DNA from: Aphelocoma coerulescens
Taxonomy: Eukaryota > Chordata > Aves > Passeriformes > Corvidae
Length of the DNA: 64,000 nt
Direction: 5' to 3'
Assembly: GCF_041296385.1 (NCBI RefSeq)
Contig: NW_027184062.1
Coordinates: 563,001-627,000 of the forward strand
Of the stretch, positions 22,752-32,404 are shown one piece after another. Both the position numbers and the translations under genes were made by a program. The notes beneath the pieces were generated by a model. That model saw only the letters and a list, made by a program, of their open reading frames with translations, had not been told where the DNA came from and ran no database searches. Within the stretch, counting starts at the first letter, position 1; the number at the start of each line of letters is the position of its first letter.

Positions 22752-23108
22752 TCAGTCTCTGCTTGTGGAAGGACCATCCCAGTCTCTGCTTGTAGAAGGA
22801 CCATCTGCCTGATGGTCAACATCTTGGTCATCATCAGAAGAGTCTGATGGCTGATGATCTACATTCTGGTGGCCACTTGGATGGTTGGTGTTCTGGTCAT
22901 CATTTGGAGGTTGCCTGTTCTGCCTCTGGTGCCGTAGGGCAGGGCGAACACATTTTGCAGCTAGCCACCGTACCCCAGTATCTGTAGAAACGCAAGCATA
23001 GCCACGACCCCAAACCATAAGTTCCCGCAGGCCTTCCCACTGGTTAGTGAGTAAATTCCACACCCAGACTTTTGCCCAGGGCAGTTGTCTCTTGCCTGCA
23101 GATTGCAA
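22752..23108 (-). pseudogene. Integrase C-terminal remnant, copy 1
   Basis: An open frame of 118 codons. Its first half has the pattern of the SH3-like integrase C-terminal domain of beta/alpha-type retroviruses: a W-rich start, then a GYACV-like strand and a V-R-W-L-A-A-K-C-V-R-P-like end. The second half is a low-complexity Asp/Gln/His-rich tail with a repeated GPSTSRD unit at its end. There is no catalytic core, so no activity. Confidence 0.65.
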
Positions 23109-23330
23109 TGAGAGAAAGTGATTCAGAAGAACAGGATTCTTTGAATTTTGTGGTACCGTAAGGTGATTAATTGTATACGAGCTTTTGCTAGTCGGCTTCA
23201 GTAACCAAATTCAAAGGTTCCTGTGAGAATCGTTGAAAAGCCATGATAACAGCCCTTAATTCAACTAACTAAGCAGAGTCTGACTCGGATTGGTGTGTTA
23301 ATCAACCACTGCAAAGGCAGTGTAGGATAC
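23109..23330 (-). pseudogene. RNase H remnant, copy 1
   Basis: A short stretch with a LVELRAV-like segment, which resembles the RNase H catalytic-Glu helix, followed by an LVTEAD segment in the place of the next catalytic Asp. It is interrupted by stops. Confidence 0.5.
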
Positions 23331-23365
23331 TGTGCACCTTTGCGCACAGTGACCCCTGCTAAAAA

Positions 23366-23793
23366 TTTGTCCCGATCCGTATGCCCCAGGCTGCCAACAC
23401 ATCCCGTCCCCAAAGGTTAAGGGAAGTGGTAGTAACATAAGGCCTAATTGTAGCTGTGTGCCCCTCTGAGTCCTTCACCGTCACAGGCCGTTCGCTTCAA
23501 TAGCTCTGTGTGGTTCATCCTCATCCTGTGATGGCCGATCCCACTGGGGGTAAAGGCCATGAGGGAGGCCACGCAGAGAAGGAGATGATAGTTACATCAG
23601 CACCAGTATCAATCAAACCTTGAAGCTGAGTCCAGGGCGGACGGGCGTTCGGCAGGATCAGGGTACACGTCATCTGTGGCCTTTGGTCAGAGATGTCTGC
23701 AGTCCAGAAGGCCTGCAGAAGTCCTGTAGATCCACTGCTGTTATCTTTGTGAGTTTGTTGTTCTATCCTGGGGACACAAGACTTAAAAGGCAC
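23366..23793 (-). pseudogene. Retroviral protease remnant, copy 1
   Basis: An aspartic protease of the retropepsin family. The catalytic DTGADVTII motif is in the open part (23521-23793). After a frame change the flap and the C-terminal LWGRDVL segment follow (about 23386-23420). The following sequence jumps to RNase H-like sequence, so reverse transcriptase is deleted. Confidence 0.75.
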
Positions 23794-24156
23794 TAATTTA
23801 GCAAGGCAGGTCTTTTCAGGAATAGTTACAGGGGGTTTTCAAATTCCCTATAAAACTGAGGACAAGGCTCCGAGGAGCGGATTCCCATCAATCCGACCTC
23901 ATCCTCATCCTATCGCATTAAACCTGTTAGAAGCCAGACCTGAACAGCCCCTCTCTTCCTTTGTCTCTGAGCTAACGTGAGCCGACATCAACGGCTCCTG
24001 CCGTGTTTCCCTCTGCAAAGAAGCCAGCTAGCTAGCCCAGCAAGCTCTTTTCCTGATCCCGAAGTCGCTTCAGCGACGCGTGGAGGTAACGCAGCTGGAC
24101 TGTCTCTGACCAGGGGCACGCCAGAGTCAGTGCCTCGAGCACCAAACGCTGCGTTA
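23794..24156. other. Unassigned interval, possible LTR end
   Basis: On the plus strand a CCTATAAAAC word (about 23848) is followed ~60 bp later by GCATTAAACC, a TATA-box/polyadenylation-signal spacing typical of an LTR R region. No partner LTR is seen, so this is only a possibility. Duplicated at 63210-63572. Confidence 0.35.
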
Positions 24157-24866
24157 TTGGACATTGAAGGTTCAGGCTAAGGAGAATCCAAAACGTGGAC
24201 AGCATCTCCCTTCTGCTGGAAGCCTTGAAGTTCACCACTGCAGTCTGCAGCCTACACAGATCATGTGAGTATTGTAAAAGTTCTCCAAGGAAGAGCAAGA
24301 ACGAGGCTAATACATGCACACAAACGCTGATCAAAAGCACTTGATGCTCTTGGACAAAAATAGGGAACCTTCACTTTTGGAAAGACAAGGTGACTATGGT
24401 TGTCTCTACAGTACTAGTAGGAAAATATCCCTGAAGTTTTGCAAAACCTCTTTTCAGGGGTTTGTTAACTTCATCTTTGTTAAGAACTGGGGAACACAGG
24501 GAGACCTGTCACTTTTTTTGCAGAATGCCATAGAAACTGCTACACTCACTTCAACAACAGTCCAAGTAACCTTCTCTGCAAATACTGACCATTTGCAGTT
24601 CTGGTTGATACAAGCCCCCATTACCTAAGAAAGGAACAACTCGGCAAGCAGTTTGCATAGATGAACAACTTAGCACGACTGCGGCTGATGACATGCCCTG
24701 ACCTTTTTTGCCTTCAGCTATGGGTGCCGTACCCTCCTACCCTCACACATGCCACTCAAAGATCCACCTGTGACAGCAACTGTGCCAAGCCGCCACCCTT
24801 CTTCAGCACCATCGCACCTACCACAAGGTAGCTGAATCAGAGGGAAAAGGAGGTCGCCAATGGAGG
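24157..24866. repeat. Inner arm end of the spacer-centred palindrome (right)
   Basis: Inverted partner of 17876-18602. It carries a 20-bp deletion near 24760 compared with the left arm (17966-17998 region). ERV1 is inserted at its outer end. Confidence 0.85.
24863..24866 (+). other. ERV1 target-site duplication, left
   Basis: GAGG next to the 5' LTR. The uninterrupted site in the other arms reads (as reverse complement) AATGGAGGGAAGTTG, which shows exactly these four bases were duplicated. Confidence 0.8.
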
Positions 24867-25519
24867 TGTTATAAACATATATTATATTGGCTTCTCGCAA
24901 AGTATAAAGTAGATATTATATAATGTTAGAAATGCTTTTTGCTGTGTGGATGTAGTTTTCTTTTTAGCAAGAATGTTAGCAAGTGTGAGCACGTAAGATA
25001 ACCTCCAAACGAACAGAGGATGAGGCCCGAAAAGCTGCTAATCAACACTTTGTCTAGGGAGCAAAAGGGCCCAAAGGCTACTCCGCCCGGAGAACAGGCG
25101 GCCAGGAGAGTCCAAGAGCCGTTATCACCACTCTGCCCGGAGAGACGAAGAGGCCCAAAGCTGCAATCAGCCCTGTCTGTCTGGAGAATTAAGAAATCCA
25201 CCCTACCATCGACTCTTGCCTAGCGGGCCCAACCCCAAGAATCAAGAGAAATAAAACCACAAGGCAGAAGACTACGCATGCTCTAAAAAGGCGGAACCAA
25301 GGAGTGGCCATGCAGAACAGCTCCAGGAAAAGTTTTAATATGAATAAAGAACAGACAGTAAAAATGGTATAAAAAAGACTCACCTCTGGCATCAGGTGTG
25401 CTCTTGGCAGAGCACCAAGGCACCCGGCCATTACCCCGTTGCTTTATTTGATGTGTCTCTTATTGTCTTTATATTAAACCCTTTAAATTCTCACAGGAGA
25501 GTGAACCTCGTTTTTCACA
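24867..25519 (+). repeat. ERV1 5' LTR
   Basis: 653 bp, starting TGTTATAAAC and ending TTTTTCACA. A TATA box (GGTATAAAAA) is at 25366-25375. The polyadenylation signal ATTAAA is at 25473-25478, leaving an R region of about 90-100 bp. An additional AATAAA at about 25247 lies in U3 upstream of the TATA box. It aligns fully with 34301-34957; the clearest cluster of differences is near 25113-25124. Confidence 0.95.
25368..25374 (+). promoter_or_regulatory. TATA box of the ERV1 5' LTR
   Basis: TATAAAA preceded by GG and followed ~105 bp downstream by ATTAAA, the normal U3/R layout. It would drive the full-length viral RNA. The 3' LTR equivalent is at 34806. Confidence 0.75.
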
Positions 25520-25521
25520 AT

Positions 25522-25539
25522 TAAGGGCTCGTCCCGGAG
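25522..25539 (+). other. ERV1 primer-binding site, tRNA-Pro-like
   Basis: Starts two bases after the LTR end. It contains GGGCTCGTCC followed by CGGAG and agrees at about 14 of 18 positions with the proline-tRNA primer site usual in gammaretroviruses. Mismatches are at both ends and at one internal position. Confidence 0.7.
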
Positions 25540-26431
25540 CTACACCTCGCCTCTGAAAAGCGTGGGAGGATTCAAGAAGCAAGGGTAAGGCGCCTCCCGC
25601 CCAAGTTGGCAGGACCTTTGCTTAGCATCCTCTGGCGTGATTTGGTGGCAGCAGGGCAACACCCGGAGGACAAGAAAGACACAAAAATAAAGCAAATGAA
25701 AGAGAGCGCTCTCGACAAAAATCCCACAGACACTGGAAAAGAAACAGGACTGGGAAGTATTGTCCAAAGAAAAAGGGGGTGGTTACGGGAGATGAGCGTG
25801 TGTGAATGAGACGTGGGCTGGTTGCCCCCAGATCTGCGAAGCGAGTGTGGCAGTCTCTGAGTGCTGCCGTTCCGTCTTGTTCACGAGAACAGCGGCCAGC
25901 GAGGAGACAAAGCGAGAGATAAGCGGAGTGAAAGAATCTCCGGGGGTGACTGGGACGGGGTCCCAGAGAAGGGGTTGCAAAGTGGGAGCTACCCCCCCAT
26001 ATGCTGGGTTGAGGAAAACTCCAAGAGCACCCAGGGCCTAAAAGTACCCCAAGAGAGGTTGGGGTTTGGATGCTAGCAATGCCGGGTTGAGGGAAATCCA
26101 AGAGAACCCAGAATCCTAAGGATTATATCATACCCATGGGTGGATACTAACAAGTGACTTGAAAGAGGTACCTTATTATTCTGTTGTGAGTAGGAATGAG
26201 TGAGTGAACAAATATTAAAAAAGAGTGAATGTGTGAATGAAAAACTGTGTAATTCGAAGTTAACTTTGTTTTTGGGGAAGGTGGGCTCTAATAAATTTTT
26301 TGGTGTTTTTTGTACTGTGAAAGGGTGGGTAGTATTTTACAGCAGTGAAGATTGGTGTTTTAAAGGAATGAATTAGTATTTCAAAGGGGGGGATAAATTG
26401 GTATTTTGAGTAATAGAGAACTCCTGGGAAA
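25540..26431 (+). other. ERV1 5' leader
   Basis: About 890 bp between the primer site and the gag start; no protein is assigned. A donor-like AAGG|GTAAGG word near 25583 could be the major splice donor for env mRNA. Packaging signals are expected here but cannot be identified by eye. Confidence 0.55.
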
Positions 26432-28318
26432 ATGGGACAACAACCTAGTAAATTAAGTTCAAATTATAAAAGGGTGCCAGAGGATATACCCCGAGACAGT
26501 CCCCTCGGGGTCAAACTCGCAAACTGGGAAACTGATCCTTCTACAAAAGGAAAAGAGAAAGTAAAAATGATTCAATTCTGCATGAAAGAGTGGGTAAAAA
26601 AGGAAATCAGATCTGATCATGTGTACTGGCCAAAATACGGGTCTGATGAGGCATGGATTTGCCAGGCTCTAAATGTATTTGTAAATTCAAAAGAGCCATC
26701 TCACCCTGAGGAGAGAGAATATGCTTCTTGCTGGACAGGAATTACAAAACCTCTGGGAACCAAAGTCTTCAAAATATCAGAAACCGCAGAGGAAAAGCAA
26801 ACAGAAGAGAAAAAAGGCTGAGACCCTTTAGAAGTATTGCCTCCGCCGCCAGCACCAGAAGCTGCCCTCCTCCCCCTGGCTCCGGGGCTTCCCCCGCCAG
26901 CCCCCCCTCCGCCCGCACCGGGGGCCTTTCCCCCGGCAGCCCTCCCGCCCCAATGGAGCTGGGGGGGAGCCCTGCCCCCGCCCATGCCGGGGATCCCACC
27001 CTTCCCATATATCTCGGGAATCCTAGCACCCTCAATTGCATCAAGGGAAAGGTCACACGTCCCGGCTTCAGCCCCTACCTCTCCTGCCTTGAGAAACCCG
27101 GCTTTAGCCCCGGTGCCCGCCTCCTGTGCTCCGGAATATCTGGCTTCACTGCCATACCCCACCCCCACCCTCTGCACCACAGAATATTCAGCTTCAGCGC
27201 CAGACTTTGAATCTGCCCCTCCTCCCCAGGGGAGTTCGGTGCTTTCTTCCCAAATCAACCCTCTTCTTAACGAAGGAGCACCATACCAGAATACAGGAGG
27301 TGCCATTAAGGCTCCGAGGCAGCCCAACAAGCCCTCCATTGCTAAACAAACAGAGGGAAGCCGAGAAATTCATTTCTTTCCGTTAAGAGAAGTACCTAGG
27401 GGAGGAGGGGGAAGCGGCTTTGTGAGTGCTCCTCTAACCTCTACAGAGGTTAGGAATTTCAAAAAAGAAATTAAAGGATTATTAGAAGACCCCATAGGTA
27501 CAGCTGAAATGTTGGACCAGTTCTTAGGTCCCAACATTTTCACTTGGGAAGAAATGCAATCAATAATGAAAATAATATTCTCCCAAGAAGAAAGAGAAAT
27601 GATTAGAATTGCTGGAATAAAAATTTGGGGAAAAGAAAACCAACAAGGTCCACCCGGGGATCAGAAAATGCCCATTACACCTCCTAACTGGAACCAAAAT
27701 GATGAAGCTGGGAGGGGACATATGAATGATTATTGTAATTTGATAATCAAGGGAATAAAAGAGGGGGCACTCTGAGGACAAAATGTCAGAAAGGCCTTTG
27801 AGGGGCAGCAAGGGAAGGAAGAAACCCCGACTGAGTGGCTGGAGAGGCTCCGAAAGAATATGAAACAATATTCTGGGAGAGACCCGGAGTCCCTAGCAGG
27901 GCAAGCCCTGCTAAGAGTTCACTTTGTCACTCATGCCTGGCCAGATATTAGAAAAAAATTGGAAAAAATAGAAGATTGGTATGAGAAACCATTACAAGAC
28001 CTAGTAAGGGAAGCTCAAAAGATATATATGTCCGGAGGGATGAAGAAAAAGCCAAAGTGGGAGCAAAGATCATGATAGCCACTATGCGAGAGAGTACCTT
28101 CCAAAAAAAATCTAAAGCCCTCAGGTAACACTCCTAAACATTCCAGATTCAGAAATGGTGGAAAAGAGAAAAATAAAACCTCAGCACAATCAAGATTCCA
28201 AGAACAACCCAGGGATGCCTGTTTCTATTGCAAGGAAGAAGGGCATTATCAAAGAGAATGCCCCCACCTGAGGAGGGATCTGAAAAGATTTCAAGAGACA
28301 CGCACAGAAGAAAAATAG
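26432..28318 (+). pseudogene. gag: ERV1 gag (structural polyprotein), broken
   Basis: Gag forms the virus core. The start at 26432 encodes MGQQ, a myristoylation-type N-terminus. Matrix spans codons 1-129, followed by an in-frame TGA (26819). A Pro/Ala-rich p12-like region follows (about codons 135-250). Capsid begins near codon 317 with a PLREVP motif. A second TGA is at 27773, and the major homology region lies around 27815-27900. The frame is lost near 28030 and regained near an A8 run at 28103. One nucleocapsid zinc knuckle (C-x2-C-x4-H-x4-C) is encoded at 28220-28261; a single knuckle is gammaretrovirus-like. The gene ends with UAG at 28316 in the same frame as pol. The internal breaks mean no complete Gag can be made. 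Confidence 0.9.
28316..28318 (+). promoter_or_regulatory. gag-pol UAG readthrough codon
   Basis: A single TAG lies between the Gag zinc-knuckle tail and the protease, with no change of frame across it. It is followed by a purine-rich GGAAATCATGGG. In gammaretroviruses a UAG in this place is suppressed to give Gag-Pol, aided by a downstream pseudoknot. I did not establish a pseudoknot here. Confidence 0.75.
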
Positions 28319-31300
28319 GGAAATCATGGGCTCTATTTTTGGGGGGATAAATACCATCTGGAGCCTTTGATAACTTTAAAAGTAGGCCCCGAAGAGGAAG
28401 TATTGGAATTTATAGTTGACACTGGGGCAGAAAAGACTTGTGTGATGAATATTCCAAAAGGGAGTAATGATATGGTAAAAGTAACAGGAGCAAAGGGGGA
28501 AGGATTTAAGGTCTCTGTCATTAAAGATGTGGTTATTGAAGGGGAAACAAAAATAGGGATAGGGGATGCTTTGTTAGCTCCTGAGGCTGGCAGCAATTTA
28601 TTGGGAAGGGATTTACAAATCCAACTGGGGATTGGAGTCATACCAGAAGAAGGGAAAATGACGGCCAAAGTGTTTAAACTTAGCCAAGAAGATGAAAGCA
28701 AAATTAACAGAGAGGTTTGGGCTAGGGAAGGGAATAGGGGTGGACTAGATCTTGACCCCATAAGGGTCACAATTGAAAAAGAAGAAGGTCCCATTTGTGT
28801 ACATCAGTACCCTATATCTTTAGAAGGGAGAAAAGGCTTAAAACCAGTGATAGAAGAATTAATAAAGGATGGGACACTAGAACCTTGTAAATCCCCTCAT
28901 AATAGCCCTATTCTCCCAGTAAAGAAATCTGATGGAAATTATAAATTAGTGCAAGATTTAAGAGAAGTAAACAAAAGAACACGGGCCTGCTACCCTATGG
29001 TTCCTAATCCCTGCACTCTTTTAAGCAAAATTCCACCTCAACATCAGTGGTTTAGTGTGGTAGATCTTAAAAATGCCTTTTGGGCCTGCCCACTGGCAGA
29101 GGAAAGCCGAAATATTTTTGCCTTTGAATGGGAAGATCCAAACACAGGGAAAAAGAACCAGTTGAGGTGGACTAAACTGCCACAGGGCTATTGTGAGGCC
29201 CCAAATTTATTTGGGCAAGCCTTGGGAGAAATACTACAAACCTTCCCCACTCCCCCAGGAATACAATTTATCCAATATGGAGATGACCTTCTAATATCAG
29301 GAGAAGATGAAATGAAAGTTAAAGGAGCTACCATAAAGCTTCTAAATTTTCTTGGGAAAAAGGGACTAAAGGCATCAAAAAGGAAATTACAGTTTGTGGA
29401 ATCAGAAGTAAAATATCTCGGCCACCTGATAAGCAAAGGTAGCTGACAACTAAGTCCTGAAACAATTACAGGGATTTTATCCCTCCCTCCTCCCTCTTCA
29501 AAAAAGGAGGTTAGGAGACTGCTGGGGCTACTGGGATATTGCAGATTATGGATTGAAAGATATACACAAGCAGTAAAATTTTTATATGAAAAATTAACAG
29601 GGGGAGACAATATACAATGGACCAAAGATGATGATGATAATAAATTAGAAAAACTGAAGTTGAAACTAGCCTCGGTACCAGCCCTAAGCTTACCCTCACT
29701 AGAAAAACCCTTTCATTTATATGTGAATGCAGAAAATGGAGTAGCTCATGGTGTATTAGTCCGGGAATGGGGAGGGGTGAGAAGACCAATAGCTTATTTA
29801 GCTAAACTATTGGACCCAGTAAGCCGTGGCTGGCCAGTATGCATTCAAGCCATAGCAGCTACCGCTATTTTGGTGGAGGAGAGCCGTAAGCTCACCTTTG
29901 GAAGTAAACTGATTGTATACACACCCCATGCGGTCCGAAATGTGCTAAATCAAAAAGCTGAAAAATGGTTAACAGACTCCAGGCTATTAAAATATGAAGC
30001 AATTCTGATTGACAGTAATGATCTAACTATAGAAGCAAGCAAAAGCCTCAATCCGGCCCAATTCCTGTATGGAGAACCAAAAGATGACCTGGCACATGAT
30101 TGCTTAGAAATTACTCAATACCAAACAAAAGTTCGAGAAGATCTAGCTGAACAAGCCCTCTTAGAAGAGGAAAGAATATATGTGGATGGTTCATCCAGAT
30201 GCTTGCAAGGAAAAAGAATGTCAAGATATGCCTTAGTCGATGGGATAAATATGCAGGCCATCGAAAAAGGAAAACTACCTTCAAATTGGTCGGCGCAGTC
30301 TTGTGAATTATACGCTCTAAAGAGAGCACTGGAGCATTTAGCACACAAAAAGGGGACCGTCTATACTGATTCAAAGTACATACCTTTGGAAAGATCTGGG
30401 AAGAAAGGGGTTTACTAAATTCAAAGGGGAAAGAACTGATACATGAAGGCCTGATTTCAGAAGTGTTGGAAGCATTAAAATTGCCTGAAGAAATAGCCGT
30501 AGTGCATATCAAAGGACACCAAGAAGGGATGACCCCAGAAATAAGAGGGAATAACCTAGCAGACCAAGAAGCCAAAGATGCAGCAGAAAATGGGACTGAA
30601 CCAATTCTGTTAATCCTGACCCCAGAAAGGGGAGAATTGGAAATCCCCAAATTTAGTAAAGAAGAAGAAAAAGAATTATTTAAGATAGGGGGAGAACAAG
30701 ATCAATCTGGAAAACGGAAACTTCCTGATGGGAGACAGTTACTTAATAAGCCACTCACTAAGAGAATATTAGAAGATATGCATCAAAAAACTCATTGGGG
30801 TACTCAAGCTAGCTTGTGTGATCATTTTCTAAAAAATTATGGGTGTATTGGAATCTTTGGGGTAGCAAAACAAATAACTGGGAACTGTAGAACTTGCCAA
30901 AGAGTGACTAGGAAAATAATGAGAAAAACAACATTAGGAGGCCGTGAGTTAGCTCTGCGACCATTCCAAAGTATCCAAGTAGATTTCACTAAACTTCCTC
31001 AAATACAGAGATGGAAGTTCCTATTAGTAATAGCAGACCACCTAACTTGTTGGGTAGAAGCAGTTCCTGCTACTAGAGCTACAGCTAACATAGTATGCAA
31101 AACCCTTCTGGAACAAATTATTCCCAGATATGGAATGGTTAATAAAATAAACTCAGATAGAAGAACACATTTTACATCCAAAGTCTTACAACAAATAACT
31201 CAAGCCTTGGGAATAAAATGGGAATTACATACCCCCTGGCACCCACAAAGTTCAGGCCAAGTAGAAAGAGTGAACCAGACTTTGAAAAAAACTTTAACAA

Positions 31301-31827
31301 AATTAATGATTGAAACTCAAATGTCATGGGTAAAATGCTTACCTTTGGCTCTGTTGAGAGGCCGAACACAGCCCAGGTCAGACCTGGGAGTGTCTCCTTA
31401 TGAGATGATGTTCGGATTACCCTTCCTTACTGCTCAACATGAAACAGCCACTTATGAAGTAGGAGAAGTAAGTGTCAAAAAATATGTCACCGCAATTGCC
31501 AGAACACTTGAAAATTTGCGGCTGAAAGGAATGATCCCTCAAACCACAGCTTTGGAGTTCAAAATTCATAATATCCATTCAGGGGAATGGGTACTAGTAA
31601 AAACATGGAAAGAACAATCTTTGACTCCACAATGGGAGGGTCCTTTTCAGGTACTGCTGATGACTGAGGCCGCAATCCAGACCAAGGAACGAGGGTAGAT
31701 CCATGCCAGCAGAATCAAAGGACCTGTAAAAGAACCTGAAGAGTGGACTGTAATATCCAAACCAGGTGATACCAAATTGATTCTTAAACGGAGACCAGGT
31801 GGCAATGAGCTAGAACAATCTAAATAA
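28319..31827 (+). pseudogene. pol: ERV1 pol (protease, reverse transcriptase, RNase H, integrase), broken
   Basis: Pol copies viral RNA into DNA and integrates it. Protease: DTGA at 28418-28429. Reverse transcriptase: YGDD at 29276-29287. RNase H: Asp 30185, Glu 30306, Asp 30368 and, after a frame change, Asp 30562. Integrase: zinc finger His 30781 and 30793, Cys 30886 and 30895; catalytic Asp 30982, Asp 31156, Glu 31264 (35 residues between the last two). Breaks: TGA at 29444 just after the RT palm/thumb, a frameshift at about 30381-30387 inside RNase H, and TAG at 31696 in the integrase C-terminal part. The reading frame would end at TAA 31825. All key catalytic residues survive, so decay is recent relative to ERV2. 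Confidence 0.93.
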
Positions 31828-32404
31828 TCCAAGGGATATGCAAAGAATCACACCTAACTGAGAAGTAAAAGCCAAATTTATATCAGTGGCCCCTGGACAA
31901 ATTCTGGGACATCGTGGAGAAGAATATTCTCACTTCAAACAGGAAGGGTTGGGACTGGATCAAACAGGGAACTCTCATGTCCTGATTCTAGCCTGTGATT
32001 TGTATTAAGAAGGGGGAGAATCACAACTTCCATCAGTGCCACATCATATACCCTGTTTGAATCATTCTAACACGGGGCATGCCAACCACGTCAAATATAA
32101 GTAATTAATCTAGAGGGAAATTGGCATTTCACACCGTCGACACCCTAGTTGTAAAGGGTGTCAAGCACAAAATCAACCCCCTATCCAGACAAAATCATAA
32201 GCAACAAAAGCAATAACTTTGCTCTGCAGATGGGAATTACTAGTGCCTGTTGAATGGGAAACACCTAAGATACGATAAGATACTACAGTTAAAAAGGTGC
32301 CAAAAGAAATTTGCCTAAAAGCTACAAAGGAAGTGACAAGGAAATAGAGGGCAAGACCGGGTCGGCCACTGTACTCGCCACCGAGAAGATCCAATACACC
32401 TGCT
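31828..32404 (+). other. ERV1 pol-env interval with decayed open frame
   Basis: In simple gammaretroviruses pol and env overlap, but here 577 bp separate them. A frame from an ATG at 31838 runs to the env ATG in the same frame as the env N-terminus, with about seven stops (the first at 31859) in ~189 codons. It includes a His-rich stretch and an SCKGC segment near 32150. It could be an old accessory frame, an extended Env leader, or chance. Env splice acceptor(s) are expected here. Confidence 0.45.

Larger units (their letters stand above)
22240..23793 (-). mobile_element. Betaretrovirus-like (ERVK-type) fragment, copy 1
   Basis: Read on the minus strand, the element is a protease remnant, a scrap of RNase H, an integrase C-terminal region, a polypurine tract and an LTR. 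Reverse transcriptase and most of integrase are missing, and so are gag and the 5' LTR. The order of the surviving pieces is collinear with a normal pol gene, so internal deletion explains it best. Confidence 0.75.

Noticed and set aside
22752..23108. Host acidic/Ser-rich protein because of the repeated Asp/Gln-rich and GPSTSRD tail
   Set aside because: The N-terminal half fits a retroviral integrase C-terminal domain, and the LTR with polypurine tract follows directly downstream.
31828..32404. dUTPase or other named accessory gene between pol and env
   Set aside because: No diagnostic motif of such a family could be identified; it is left as an unnamed decayed frame.
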